A stretch of 64,000 bases of DNA from Siphonodentalium dalli (taxonomy: Eukaryota > Mollusca > Scaphopoda > Gadilida > Siphonodentaliidae): assembly GCA_032622095.1 (NCBI GenBank), contig CP136066.1, positions 149,511,559 to 149,575,558 on the forward strand, in the 5' to 3' direction. Shown here in pieces: positions 1 to 12,299 of this stretch (position 1 is its first letter; each line of letters begins with the position of its first letter). A program made the position numbers and the translations under genes. Below the pieces are notes generated by a model that saw nothing but the letters and a program-made list of their open reading frames with translations, did no database searches and was not told where the DNA came from.

Positions 1-2598
1 CTGACCAGATGCACCACTTTGAACTACATCATTAAACTTATCGTATATCAGATATACCTCTATGTTTGGTGGAAATCGGTAAAAACTTTCGTTAATTTTG
101 GAACCCCTCCCCAACCCCTGACCTGGCTGACATCACTTTTTTTTAACTTTATACCACACAATTAGATTCCAAGTACTTACAATACAAATTTCATCGTATT
201 CAGTGCACTTCCCTTTCACCATTCCTGGCGCCATCAGCAGCTGCTGGCGTCACTTTAGAAAACCTGCATGTACATGTACCATTATCTTCCTCTTAAAGTT
301 ACCGCAGTTGGACCTATTTGGAACCCTATTAAATGTTATTTTTATAACAGACAGACATTCGCAGATATGGATATAGATTAAACCAAACAAAAGCGAATGA
401 GCTACGTTTCAAGTTTGCTAGCTCGCTATGAATCACTATTAGTGTGGTCGTGGGAGAATTGAACCCGGAACAAATTGGATACAAGCTGATTGTGTGTGAT
501 TCTACAAAATTCCCAATTCAACATGGCGTTTAGAATGGCTGTTGGCATCGGACAATGCTGAATTTCTGCGGTAGGTACACCAATTAATGCCCAATTCGTA
601 TTAAAATGAAATATATCGTAACAAAGCTTTGTCGTAAACCAAATACGTAGAATGTATGTCCCATAATGGCCTCCATAATGGAGAAAATCGAATGAAGTTT
701 ACATTTTGTGCAATATTGAATACATACATGTACTTATAGTGACGAAACGCTCCATTTATGCTAGGAAGAATGATTATATAGTATAAGAGAAAATTTGGTC
801 AGAGATGTACGAATTCTCTCTAATGTATCTCACGAGAGAGCAAGCAAAAGCAAGGTATCATACAACGGTTAAATCTGGACTCAGAAACGGAAAAATAACG
901 CAGTTTTATCTGTGTTATATATGTGTAATTAAACAGGAACATGACATTTCAAGGGATGCATTGATTATGTGACCTCTTCTAGAATCAGAAATATAGGTAC
1001 TCATATCAGTCTCACGAATGTTACCGATCAGCATTTATTTTGATATCTACAACATCAGACATTTCAGAATGCACTGCTATAGAACAGTATGATAGCTGTT
1101 CATACGCTACTGGGTAAACTGTGTAGAACCTATTGTCCGTGTCTCAAAGTAGTACTCATACTTGCCTCCGATCAAGTGATGAAACATGAATATTTCGCTT
1201 TTATCACAAGATTGCATGGTGTTATACTATGAACGCAACTTATCAAAACAAAAAGGAGTACCATAGACTATCCTCAATATATTCCAAACTTGACCAAACT
1301 TGCCTACATACTATGTTTCAGACTGTGTTTATTCCTTGAAACTATATTTGGTTATATTCACCAAGGCCACATATATGCGAAACGTACTACGTTTTCTGCA
1401 ACCGCATCACCGCGTTTACCCTTTCTCCCTAATGTTACACAAAGTTGATTCACACAAAACCAGAATACGAACATTGCTTTAGTGTTCAACGCGGAAATAA
1501 TAGCCTTAAATGATTATCGCTATATATTTAGTAGGAGGTGGTATTGGTAAGATAACTTCAAGCAGTGCATTCCGCGGAAGCATATTCGTGTTGTAAAGTG
1601 GCGCCTGAAGTAAATTGACAATTGTCTACTAAGAATGGGTGTTTATTTACAGTATAATACGCCTTGGGATATATGTGTAATATACCGTATAATTACTTAT
1701 TTCGAGAACTGATGTAATATAGACAACCATGTTGGACCCGGAATTTTCCCATGAGCAGATTTATATGGAAAAGGTATATATAAGTGTCCAGTGACTTCGA
1801 TCATCATTTTATGAGGTCGAGAAATTTGAACGCTAAAATATCCTTAAATCGAATATTTTTATTTCCGGTACTGAAGTATACGGGATGAGTTATTGGGATA
1901 GCATACCTCATTATTCTAATAGCTCATTGATATCTATGGAAAATTAAACAACATTAGACTCGTGGGATGCCCATGTTATTTTGTTAAAAATTTGCGGTAA
2001 AATACTGATATAAAGAGGATAGTTAGTGTTTATGAGTTGATACTGAAAACATATGTCACAAGTGACAGAGACAAGTGCTTATTTTCGCGAGCGGCATGTT
2101 ATGTAATGACTATGTATTGTCTTTTTGTGACATAAGTGTCACATACGAATATTTAACAAAAACCTATTTATATAATATCGCGACCGTTTCGGTGTTGTCC
2201 TCTACTAACAATATTTAGTTAACCTTTCAATAATACAAAATTATATTCATAGGAATTGTTGTCGAATCCACATGTGATGTTTAGTTTCCAACATTTGTTC
2301 ATCAGAATAAATCAGAAAACGACGTTGAATTAAATTGTAAATTGTACGCATGTAGCTGTATGCCTGGCAAAGTCAAGCCAGTAAGTGGAGGTATAATGAT
2401 CACCACTAAGAATAATGAATGCAAGTTGCGATATGCCATCGTGCACCATCCGCAATGGTCAGATTCATGCAATATATGGGATACAACATTATAAGGACTA
2501 ACATGTGAACGTTGCTGTTGTGATAAATTTTCAACTGTATTCTCATCCTATATGTAATATATGCGACACTTTATACCAAAATGTTATTATAAACTTAC
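1..2598. other. Intergenic or intronic AT-rich stretch, no gene seen
   Basis: No ORF here resembles a known protein, and no RNA gene is recognisable on either strand. The only internal structure I can support is a diverged repeat at 245-385 that recurs at 3272-3405 and is listed separately. The stretch lies downstream of the minus-strand exon at 2599-2866, so it would be intron 1 of that gene if the exon is real. The next exon is not recognisable. Confidence 0.6.
245..385 (+). repeat. Diverged interspersed repeat, copy 1
   Basis: This segment shares an ordered series of words with 3272-3405: a CGTCA(C/T)TTTAG start, CACCATTATCTTCCTC or a close form, GTTACC..GTTGGACC, and ending with CAGACA(A/G)ACATTCGCA(A/G)ATAT. 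Both copies are in the same orientation about 3 kb apart, with indels between the blocks. No coding potential is evident. It is probably an old interspersed element or a segmental duplication around the exon at 2599-2866. Confidence 0.55.
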
Positions 2599-2866
2599 CG
2601 TCAAAAGTCCTGAACACTTTCCGTGACGTCGGAATGGCTTCAAGTGTGCCAACTGTCAAATAGCACTCGTTTCTCTCTTCGTCGTAAGAGAATTCTTTGC
2701 AGGAGCCATCACATAAGCCCGCACACTGAATTTCTGAGTGAGCCGTCTCAACTCGCGTTGGGAATGGTGCACACCCGATCGGTGATAAATCATCAACTAT
2801 CATAAACTTTCTGCAATTCGCGTGGCATATGGTTACCAATGCAACAGTCAAAGTTGACAAATTCAT
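2599..2866 (-). CDS. First exon of a secreted PAN/apple-like protein
   Basis: The ATG at 2866 (minus strand) opens 89 codons plus one base and ends at a strong splice donor, G|GTAAGT, at 2598-2597 (phase 1). The first ~17 residues (MNLSTLTVALVTICHA) look like a short signal peptide. The rest has the cysteine pattern and hydrophobic spacing of a PAN/apple-like module: C near residue 32, then QCAGLC, CKEFSYDEERNECYL. The reading frame continues past the donor only into intron-like sequence. Such modules occur in invertebrate secreted recognition proteins, often beside C-type lectin domains, so an extracellular binding role is inferred. Downstream exons would lie below 2599 and were not found. 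A pseudo-exon cannot be excluded, but the combination of signal peptide, cysteine spacing and consensus donor makes chance unlikely. Confidence 0.6.
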
Positions 2867-5061
2867 AATATTGAACGCGTCTGTGTTGTTCTACAATAAT
2901 TCACTTTCCCCTTGCGAGTGATCCTATGACGTGTGAAGGCGTAAGTTCTGTAACTAATGCGAGTAAATACCTTGTACCCCTTGACATATGCTGCGTATCG
3001 ACCGCACGGAAAACTACTTACGCTGAAACTCACGTGATGCTGTGGACATTTGAAAGAATATAATACATCGATGATTGGTTGATGTGACTTGTAAGTCGAC
3101 CGGAAGTGTTACCGTGGTGATCTTATGGTTTTTTTCCACAGAATTTGACCCACTATGTGAGGTCCTGACGTGGTGTGCGTCTCCAGCTGACTGTTACCTG
3201 TTATTACGGAGATAACTATACGTATAAGCTTGATCGAAATCGGCGACAAAATGTTTTCCATCCCTCACTCCGTCAGCGTCATTTTAGGAAATGATTAACC
3301 TGCACCATTATCTTCCTCGTAAATGTTACCTTTGTTGGACCGTCCAATATATCGTCCCCCGTTAAGGTCAATATCAGACAAACATTCGCAAATATATATA
3401 AGATTTAAATTCAGGTACAATTGTATTGTATAAGTTCGGACAGCATATCATATTTTTTGTCCCAATCCATGCAAATAATGTCCCGTTGTCATCTTTGCCG
3501 CCAAAACTGTTCCCGGTAACGGAGGGTTCTGCACACAAAAATAAAACACTTTCCAGACGCACGCAGACGGTGGGTGAGTGTTTCGATGTCGGGGAAAAAA
3601 CATGGGATGCAAATAATGTTTTCTAATCAACATATTGCTCAATGATTCCTGAGGAAGCATCACGCTATTTGAATTATATCACTTAATTATGTATGTAATG
3701 TGCTTACTGTTGCATCAATACTTAGTATGATTGTGTCTCCATTAGAGACCAAATAATACTATGCACCACCACGCTGTTATGTTATGCACGCATCTGACCT
3801 GTTTTTCGATTGCGGTAGCTGATAGTCATACTTAGCTTGAAGACAAACTGTGTTTAATTTCATCACTGAGGCACAATTAATGCACTTGTCCACTTTCAAA
3901 CACTATTTTCATATACTTCGGCAGTGGCTAAAACAGGTCCTATCTTTTTGTGGTATTTCTGCTGGTCGACATTCAATTCAATAAGCATGCACTGACAAGC
4001 AGTCCAACGTGACAAAGTATATACTCGTGTAACCAATTTACCATCTACTGTGGTACTTGATTATACATTAAGCCACCGACAACCCGCCTCCGCATATCCA
4101 CTTAGTTATACTTTACAGTAAATCCCTATGCAACGAACAGGGCGGCATAAATAACACCTATACAGTTCACAGTACACGGCTGCATGACTATGTATATATT
4201 ACACATATGTCCATTTTGAATGACGAAATATGACGTCCGCATGTCAACAATATAAAATTATAGCAAAATATTTACAATTATCACCTTGCCCTCTGAGTCT
4301 TGTACAACAGCCAGTGGTTACCAAACCATGTCCTATTAGTTAAGATGGCTGTCCAAACCTGAACAAACAAGAGCAATCACATACATACTGCCCAGAGTCC
4401 ATTGCATGCCACGTGCATTTCATTGATCAACAAACATTAATAACGTATGCAATATCACGCCACCATACCATACTTCCTCGTTGAATGAATTTTTCGTGAA
4501 ATTATTTGGAATGATATGGCCATATGTACAGTGCATGTAGATATAATGTTAGTCCAAGTTTCCCTCGGCGTAAACCAGCATTGTTGTAAACAGCATTATC
4601 CCAACCGATTTCACTTTATAGGCCTTTTACGAAGACGAAATTTATTCTGCATTTTACCATAACTCAAAAGTATTTTACTGGTAGCGATACGATTGGAGGC
4701 ACCTAGTCGGCTACCGTGTTATTTCGCGGCAACTGTTTTTGTTTTGTGTTTTATAACCTTGTTTATTATGTCACTGACCTTATATTGTTTTTAGGTGATA
4801 ATAATATATTGGAATCTTTGTTGTAAAGAACAAGAGTAATATGATTTAAAAAAAACTTAATATGGTTTATTATCTCATATTTAAGGGGTAAAACAGATTA
4901 ACAGCAAAATAGCTGACATTGTTGATGTAAACAGTATCTATTACATATAATTCAAAAACAGTGCATGGTACAAAATATGAAGCATAAATACTGGTTTGTT
5001 TAAACAGTATTTATTCCATGAACAATACAACATAAATTACAACATATCAGAATATAACATC
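2867..5061. other. Non-coding stretch, no gene seen
   Basis: This is AT-rich DNA upstream of the PAN-like exon, so a promoter for that exon would be expected just above 2867 on the minus strand. I see no unambiguous TATA or initiator motif to call. ORFs at 3.37-3.66 kb overlap on both strands and lack domain signals. The diverged repeat copy at 3272-3405 is the only recognised structure. Confidence 0.55.
3272..3405 (+). repeat. Diverged interspersed repeat, copy 2
   Basis: Second copy of the repeat at 245-385, same orientation, recognisable by the shared CACCATTATCTTCCTC, GTTGGACC and ACATTCGCA words in the same order. Confidence 0.55.
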
Positions 5062-5112
5062 ATGGACCGGATTCGACATCAAGCGTGTGTGCTTATGTGA
5101 GTCGTTTCCGGG
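5062..5112 (+). repeat. Short conserved repeat flanking the LINE region, copy 1
   Basis: About 46 of these bases align at roughly 80 percent with 8362-8410. Shared blocks are ATGGA, GGATYCGACATCAAGC, GCTTATG and GTCGTWTCCG. Both copies are in direct orientation, and the segment is weakly self-palindromic (ATCAAGC ... GCTTAT). The two copies bracket the degenerate LINE, which suggests either an element into which the LINE inserted or two independent copies of a small dispersed repeat. Confidence 0.45.
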
Positions 5113-5848
5113 AATCAGTTTTTATCCATCCCACCCAGCGAGAGAGCGACTGTCTGATTTATATAATATTGTGTCGTACGATATACTGTCCTTAATCCAG
5201 ATATTACTGTCGTTCCATGTAGATGAATATTACTCTCGCGATGTGGGTGAGTATATGTACGTCAGGTAATGAATGGCATTGTGTAATAGTGTAAAGGCAT
5301 GAAGAACAAATTAATGTTTATGGATAATGATGGTGTATCTCTTCCCTATGTTTCTGTATAGATTCAGATATGTATATGTAGAATAAACTTCGTGTCGCAA
5401 AAGCGTACAACATATATCTTTTCACTGGCACTTCTTTTCACTTCTTTTCATTAACGTGTTATTATATATGGTATATATATTAAATAGACATATAAGTGAG
5501 ATATAAGAGGGTCTTTTGAGTCTATTTGTAAAGGAAGCAATAATAACGCATCATGTTCGAAATGCTGCTGACAATGTTGGTGGGAAAGATAGACCATCAG
5601 TAATGATAATAGTAATACGATATAAGTCTAAGTAAAGAATAGGACAGAAATGGGCTTAGAGTAGTAAATTGGGTTATGTCAGATAGGGTTTAGGGTTTTT
5701 AGAATGAGTTTTTAGTGTTTTTAAATGACTCGGCGACCTCGTACCAACGGACTGTGCGGCATTGATACTCGCGCGAGTTATTGCTAAGTATTCATTCGTT
5801 CTTTTAAGTCTGACTGTATTAGTTCATGTAACATGGCGATATACAAAC

Positions 5849-6473
5849 TTAGGTGGCGAAACTCTTTGTCCTGGAGAAATATATCTGTACTTCTCTGAAC
5901 AATTTTGCGTTGGTTTTGGGTGTTAATTCGGGGCATCCATAAAGAAGCTTATGCATTGTCAGGTTGCAGATATCATTTAGTGACTGGAGAAGTGAGTTTC
6001 TTTCAGATGTATATCTATCGCAATTCATTAGGTAATGGTCGTTGTCCTCTAATTGTCCGCATAAACAATATGTATTTGTGATCATTTAAATCACTGCAGT
6101 TGAGTCTGAGGCGGGTGTGGTTAATTTGTGTTTTTCTGGTAATAGCTTCATAGTAATGTCGGGGTACTCCCTCTCTAGTACAGTTTAAGGACTTTGTGAA
6201 TGATGCAAGGGACTCGTAACTTGTTGCGTTCGGGTCGAGTTTATTCCAGAGGTCTACTGTTGAGGGGATGAAAGATTTTTTGAAGGAAGTGGAATCGAAC
6301 TTCGGGGCTCTGAGGGAATTAGCCTGTCGGGTGTTAACATTTGTTATTTCAACGTTTGTTGTGGGTATTAGATTTCGCAGATTAGGATGGCCTTGGCCGG
6401 ACATCATTTTGTAAAAGAGACGGAGCTTGAAACGTTTCCGCCGTACGGCGAGGAGTTCCCATTCGGTTTCCAC
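5849..6473 (-). pseudogene. LINE ORF2 C-terminal region, frameshifted
   Basis: Two overlapping minus-strand frames (6473-6015 and 6085-5849) together cover the post-RT region. Motifs typical of jockey/CR1-like elements are visible: RRKRFKLRLFYKMMSG, a SLRAPKFDSTSFKKSFIPS block followed by WNKLDP, and a C-terminal cysteine/histidine segment (YCLCGQLEDNDHYLMNCD) resembling the CxC..H...C motif found at LINE ends. The frame break near 6050 is a decay lesion. Function in a live element would be template binding during target-primed reverse transcription; this copy is inactive. Confidence 0.8.
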
Positions 6474-6822
6474 GATGAGAGATTTGTTACTGGCAGATCG
6501 GGTTGCACCTGTTATTATACGAGCTGCTTCATATTGTACGTTTTCTATGTCATCGCTTTCTTCTTTGGTACAACCATCCCAGACAACACAAGCGTACTAT
6601 AATACAGTGCGTACTACGGTAAAGTAGTATCTTTCTAATGATGCTCTATCCAACGAGAAACGATATTTTCTGATGCGGGCTATTCTTTTCCACGCTGAGC
6701 TTAATAAATTATCTATGTGTGGCTTCCATTTTCCGTCGCTACTTAAAACGACCCCAAGATGTGTATGAAGTTTTACTTCATTAGATTAGATTAGATTTCT
6801 CTTCCTAGTGCAAGTTAACGCA

Positions 6823-7332
6823 TCAGTTTTTGAGACATTTGTTTGACCAGGATGCAAGTCGTTTGACATCATTTTGTAATCTTAGTGCACACACAGTCGG
6901 ATCTTCTATCGAAATAGATATAGATGTATCGTCAGCGAAGAGGTGGATATTACATGATATGTCGTTAATAAAAACAAGGAATAGGATAGGACCTAGTAAA
7001 TAGCCTTGTTGGACTCCAGCTGTAATGGTTCCCCAGTTTGAGGCTTCGGATCCCATAACTACACGTTGTTGTCTTCCACGGAGGTACGATCCGAACCACT
7101 TTAAAAGATTGTCGCGGATACCCACCACGCATAGCTTATATAATAAGCCATCGTGCCACACTTTGTAAAATGCCTTGCTGATGTCGAAGAATAGTAGGCG
7201 GGCGTCGCATTCATCATCTAGTGATTTCGCCAAGTGATGGTATATGTCGCATAACTGATATGATGTTGAATCTGCTGGCACAAATCCCGACTGTCGTTCG
7301 GTTAGGATATTATGTGGCTGGAGATATGACAT
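6823..7332 (-). pseudogene. LINE reverse transcriptase palm region
   Basis: 169 codons open on the minus strand carrying the core RT motifs in order: RQSGF near the start, LLFFDISKAF followed by KVWHDGLLYKL (first catalytic Asp; the usual second Asp of AFD is Tyr here), WFGSYLRGRQQRV, GVQQGYLLGPILFLVFINDI, and FADDTSISIS containing the catalytic Asp pair (near 6935). This arrangement is that of jockey/CR1-group non-LTR elements. It continues from the frame at 7641-7378 and is separated by a shift from the C-terminal frames. The AFY change and surrounding shifts argue that it is inactive. Confidence 0.88.
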
Positions 7333-7377
7333 TCAATGCTTTGCAACACACTTTTCAAAAAACCTTTCCAAAAACTC

Positions 7378-7641
7378 CTAATAAGGATATTGGTCGGTAG
7401 TTTTCTGGATTACTGCGGTCCCTTTTTTATGGATTGGGACTACAATTGCGCGTTTCCATTTAGTTGGGAAATATGCTTCTTTAAGAATACGCGGGCTTAT
7501 TTGGTCGGGTCCAGAGGCTTTGTCGGCTTTTATTACTTTCAGGGCATTAAAAACGTCAATTTCACTAATTAGGATATTATTTAGCATGGGGGTGTTTGTC
7601 TCATCGACAGGCGGGTCTGGCAGTTCGTAAGTCATATTCAA
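7378..7641 (-). pseudogene. LINE reverse transcriptase fingers region
   Basis: 87 codons on the minus strand with the classic pre-palm blocks: ISEIDVFNALKVIKADKASGPDQISPRILKE, then FPTKWKRAIVVPIHKKG. In intact elements this is followed directly by the YRPISL and RQSGF region, but here the frame decays at about 7380. A second copy of the same motif block, FPTEWKCANVVPIHKTG, is found on the plus strand at 17 kb. Confidence 0.85.
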
Positions 7642-8370
7642 TGAGGCAATATTTCAAAAATAATAATTTAGTACAGTTGCTTTCTCGTAATCTGAGGAAG
7701 AAACGATTCCATTCCACGAGAGGGGCGGGACCGAGTTTACTTTTTTGCGGGACAGTTTGTTGAAAATCTTCCACCATTTTGAGTTTATGGATCTTGAAGG
7801 ATTGATTCCATTTTTAGTATATGAATTTTCTTTGAGTTTCGTTCTTCAGTAATTACTTCATTGCGGATTGTCCGATAATTTTGCCACATGGCTGGGGTGT
7901 TCCTAGCTAGTAGCTTTTGCGGTTTTGTGTACCCTTTTCCGTTGTCTAATGAGATACTTAACTCTTGGTGTCATCCATTCAGGCTCGTTCTGACGACATT
8001 TGACAATTTTGCTGGAAACATATTTGACGATAAGATTATTCACATTTGATGTGAATGTTGAGCAGATTTAATCAGTTCCCAGGTTGTCAATTATTCGGTT
8101 CCAGTCACATGCACGAATTTCATTGTTTAAGGAAATTTGCCTCGTCATACATGTAAATAAGACGATTAAAAGATTTGCTTCCTTTCTGTCTCTTCGATTT
8201 CTATCGTGGCATATACCTGTACATGATAGCGGACTAGATCGGGAAAAAGGGATCCAGTGTACCAGATCCCTTCAGTTCACATAGATCATTTATGAATATT
8301 AGATCTGTTATGGTTTCAGAGTATTCCGTGAAGTTTGTGGTGTCGTGAAATACTGGTTGTATGGAGGGGA
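7642..8370 (-). pseudogene. LINE endonuclease end and linker, decayed
   Basis: Broken minus-strand reading contains ITDLIFINDLC followed by a DPFFPI remnant of the SDHFPI motif that ends APE-type endonucleases (near 8225-8330). Several hundred bases of linker with multiple stops and frame breaks follow. It joins in register, allowing for lesions, with the RT at 7641. The 5' boundary near 8370 is a truncation and abuts the short conserved repeat at 8362-8410. Confidence 0.65.
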
Positions 8371-8410
8371 TCCGACATCAAGCATAAAGCTTATGGGGGT
8401 CGTATCCGAT
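8362..8410 (+). repeat. Short conserved repeat flanking the LINE region, copy 2
   Basis: Direct-orientation partner of 5062-5112; shares GACATCAAGC, GCTTATG and GTCGTATCCG with it. Confidence 0.45.
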
Positions 8411-9557
8411 TACGTGTGAATAAGCCCACACTGTGAGATTGATGACATACTATTAGGTAATTGTGTTCATAATAATTTTTAGAAGATCGATGTTGGTATA
8501 TATGTTACTCAGCTACTCACAATGTGGGCTGAATCGATAGATATATCAAAATGAATTTTTTTTTCATATAGAGTAATAGAAAGAAATTAATTGAAAATAG
8601 ATTTAGTATATCGGAACGAAGTATAGATCGGTATAGACAAGATTGTGAGGTGATATATCAAACGTTTTGGGTGAGTCTGATATGCAGTATATGAATGGGA
8701 GGTGGGGAGTGTAAACGACACCACTACCATTTGGATTTGTATGAATAATAACATCAACATTAATATTTCTGACGGTGTTGGTGGTAGACGAGGGAAAGAC
8801 TTAGTGTCAACTCTTGTTGCAGAGTTAACAGGTATTAGGACATCATAACTATACTATTGAGTAACTATTTCATTGTGATATCACTAATTCCCAAACATCA
8901 CCTGTATTTTTGCCGAGAAACAAAAAAATATTTCACACACATTGACACGAGGCACATTTAATACTATGGTATACCACTAGTGGAATACAAGCCGGAATTA
9001 TTTTTGATGATGTTGTCGCCAAGAAAGTTGACATACAACGATTCGCTTCGGGCAATTCCTCGAACAGTACCGGTTATTCATCCGAATTAAATCACAACAA
9101 ATGTAGCCATGGTATCAATGAAGGTGATAGTCATGGATTTAACTTATCTGACATAAAGATGTAGAATAAATAAGGACGCAACGTGCATTATAATCTCGAT
9201 TCTGTTATAGAACTTGCTGCGGATGGAGCATATTGACATTAATATATATCCTTGCGCAATCTGCAACTCATTGGCTAAAAAGATTCTCGATTAAGATGCG
9301 CGTTATGTTCTGTCATTAAGATCAACATTCAATTCCTGTCATCTTATAAATTGATCAAGACTCAAACGGCTATATATATATATATATACATCATGTTCTG
9401 TCTATGTAATGGACGATACCATATTACTTTATTTTGAACGCCGGACCTATTAAAGGATATCTTCAAAACATGAAATGCGATAAACATTACTAAACACTCT
9501 TTAGAAAAGGTTACAAGAAAATCGTCATAACAAAGTTTATTAAATTCAGATACTCAC
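8411..9557. other. Non-coding stretch, no gene seen
   Basis: AT-rich sequence with a short (TA)n run at about 9372-9388. It would be intron 1 of the gene beginning at 9714 if that exon is real. I could not recognise a second exon or any domain in it. Confidence 0.55.
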
Positions 9558-9714
9558 TCAAAGAAGTTGAACTTAAGACTCTTACTATGTTGTCAAGTTC
9601 AGCCTTTGCTGTAACATATTTCAGGATATCATGCTTCAAAAGAGAATGATGGCAACACCATTGTAAAATCCAAAGTGTCAATAATAGAGCCATATGCAGC
9701 ACGTACTTTTTCAT
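9558..9714 (-). CDS. Putative first exon of a secreted protein
   Basis: A minus-strand ATG at 9714 opens 52 codons plus one base and stops at a consensus splice donor GTGAGTATC (9557-9549, phase 1). The N-terminus MKKYVLHMALLLTLWILQWCC is a good signal peptide or membrane-anchor candidate. It is followed by a short polar, leucine-spaced segment that could start a coiled coil. No family could be assigned. The phase-1 donor matches that of the PAN-like exon at 2599, which is common for exons encoding extracellular modules. The evidence is only a signal-like stretch plus a donor, so a chance ORF remains possible. Confidence 0.4.
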
Positions 9715-10571
9715 TTATGTAGGTATAATATTTTAGAGATGGGTAAAACTTCCGGGCCACCATTAGCATAATATTTATAAATGTAATTGTCGGATATTAT
9801 ACCTTCTAACATGTTTTCACTTGGCCAAACTATACCATACCACATGATGCAAATGGTTTTAACAGGACATCTGAGCTTCAGGGAAATAAATATTTATTCA
9901 GAAGAGTGAGATCAATTAAATATTGTACATGTATATGTGATTGATAAACTGGTCAAGAAAAGCAAAGATAATCAATGATGATTAGTGAACAATAATAATT
10001 AATAGTGAACATGATGTACACACTTTTAAGTTATAAATGAAATCTGATTGAAGTAATGTGTTACATTTATAGAATAAGGTTAATTTTATAACATATCTAA
10101 GGCATATTCAATTTGATGACATGGTTTATAAACTTGACTACAACGTTATAATAACACTAAATGCAAAAATTAACTTTTCGCGGTGCTCATTGTTCACACG
10201 CTGTAATTGTTGTTATACAGATATATTTACACACTAAGTGTTGTCATCACTAAATCCAGCATTCTGATTGGTCGGCGCCCACGTGGCTAGTTGCAGTTAT
10301 TTCTCGGTGAATGCGCAACGCCTCATAACACCAAGCTAATAACACCATCGATACGTCATTTGGTTTGGAAAGACGAACGCGTAATGCTTTGGGCGCATTT
10401 TGACTCGCGCAGGATTGACTTAATACATCATCGGGTTTCAAAATGAAGAGAAATTGTTCCTATTAACTTTTGCCAAGGGTGCTATTGGGTATTTTGGGCT
10501 GATCTTGTCACGATACACTTTCCGATTTAAATATATTTACAAAAGTGGCTTTTTTCGCTAAATGTATATAA
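9715..10571. other. Non-coding stretch, no gene seen
   Basis: AT-rich. A short GC-richer island at 10250-10440 is open on the minus strand for 63 codons but shows no domain, and I treat it as part of an old interspersed repeat. Nothing else is supported. Confidence 0.5.
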
Positions 10572-10736
10572 ATATAAGGATTAACTGTCATGTGGACTAT
10601 TTTTATGGAGATGTAACGGTGAGGTAAGTGGACATAACTTGTATGTAAAACCCTTCGGGTTTTACACAAGTTATGTCCACTTACCTCACCGTTACATCTC
10701 CATAAAAACAGTCCACATGACAGTTAATCCTTATAT
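10572..10736. repeat. Near-perfect 165 bp hairpin (inverted repeat)
   Basis: The left arm (10572-10653) and right arm (10658-10736) are reverse complements with one mismatch (ACTATTT against AAACAGT) and a two-base bulge (TGTATGT against ACACA), closing on a CCC-TTCG-GGG apex. Such identity over about 80 bp implies a very recent origin or active correction. If transcribed it would form a long double-stranded RNA hairpin. It could be a fold-back MITE; flanking target duplications are not evident. Confidence 0.9.
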
Positions 10737-12299
10737 GAGTTAAAATGGATGTAGATTTGCTCGCTTTCCATCGAATGCAAGTTGGATTGCAAAACAAAAT
10801 CAATACCCATTCCTTAGATTTATTTTAAGAAATTTGTATTCTGAAATAAAGGATACAAGTCTCACACTTGTCACAGGAGTTATTTTTAAATGATTAATTT
10901 CTGTCCACTTCTATTCATAGGAATCATGCACACCAAGGGACATTTCACAGCGATTAAATCAAGGACGCTTGATTTATCTGGAGGATGAAGTCTATAAATT
11001 GACCAAGAGTGATGGTGAAAATAGTTTCATTATCAAATCATCAGATAGGAGACAAACATGATAAGGAAATAAACAAACAGGAATTTAGAATTTGGGGTCG
11101 TCATACATAATTTAGTAAAAGGTTACTGTCAAATTCTGGCCAAAACAATACTCTCATTTGACGATGACCAGCGTGTTTTCAAAGGTGTACCACACATCAA
11201 ATAAAAAGAGATTATTTAGAAGATGGCTCATGTTATAATTTAGACAACGCAAATAGTATGATATGTAAGTCAAACAAAGGCATACCAAGTCCGTCATAAA
11301 TCATTGGACCATGACAAAATTCGAACATGACCTGTTTTTCTTATCTGTAAACCATTTACGAAATATCAAGATATTCTGTTCAACATTGTTCAATTTAACA
11401 TCTGGACAACCCAAAAACTAATATTTCTGAGTAAAAAAGGGACAACTCCGTCAAAACTAATCGGGCTGTGAGCATTTTTAACATGAGTTAAGTTTTCTCA
11501 AATTTGAACCACATAACACATATCAATATACATATATTCAGTTGAATATATCATCTGGACTACCCAATAATTAAGATGTATAAGTAAAAGGGGTCATAAC
11601 TCCATTAAAAGGCATCTATATATGTTGAGAAGTATCCTTAAATGGGTACTACCTAAATCCTGCCATTTTCGGGCAATCTACCACTATCTTCAAATCTTCA
11701 ACAGAAAACATGCAACAAATTAATATAATTTGAGTCAAGGATGAGTGAAATATATATTAATGTACTCTATGGACGATGCAAAACACCATGTTCACTTTAA
11801 TGAAAATGGGCAAATGGCTTAAGCATTTTAATAATTTTTGTTATAATTACCAGGTTGTTATGCGTGGTTCTGTGTGTTCGTGAATGCATATAACTCTCAT
11901 TATTGACTCATATTAGTTCTTTGGTTGCATGTTTTATGTTGAGTGTAGTAGGAGGTTGTCCCAATATTGGCTGTATTTAGGTAGTCTTCCTTTAAAATTT
12001 AAACTGCATGAGACACACCACTGTATCATTTTTGGAGATAAAACAGGAAACTGGGTCACGGATTCCAAGCAAATGCTGATACTTTTATATTCACTTTTCA
12101 AGGATCTGACTCCACATGATCCCGGAATGACCATTCCTACATACAGTGTATATGTCGACTTTGAGTTACGAATCTGCACCTGTTAAGACCATCTGTGGAG
12201 AAGTAATCTCAGAGATCAGTGGAGACCAAAAGACGGACGAAATATAGCTGAACATATCATTTGCTGAAACAGTTCAATAACTAACTGTTTTATTAGATC
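10737..12299. other. Non-coding stretch, no gene seen
   Basis: AT-rich. Overlapping ORFs on both strands at 11929-12186 have no recognisable domain and no splice-site context that I trust. Nothing supported. Confidence 0.5.

Larger units (their letters stand above)
5690..8370 (-). mobile_element. Degenerate jockey/CR1-like non-LTR retrotransposon (LINE)
   Basis: Reading the minus strand from 8370 to 5690 gives, in order, the end of an apurinic-type endonuclease, a reverse transcriptase and a conserved C-terminal region, which is the layout of jockey/CR1-group LINE ORF2. The copy is 5'-truncated inside the endonuclease and broken by several stops and frameshifts, so it is dead. No long poly(A) or clear target-site duplication is visible at the 3' end. 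A TAGATTAGATTAGA-like simple run near 6783 sits inside the element between RT and C-terminal parts. Fragments of the same family occur at 17.0 kb and 28.8 kb. Confidence 0.85.
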
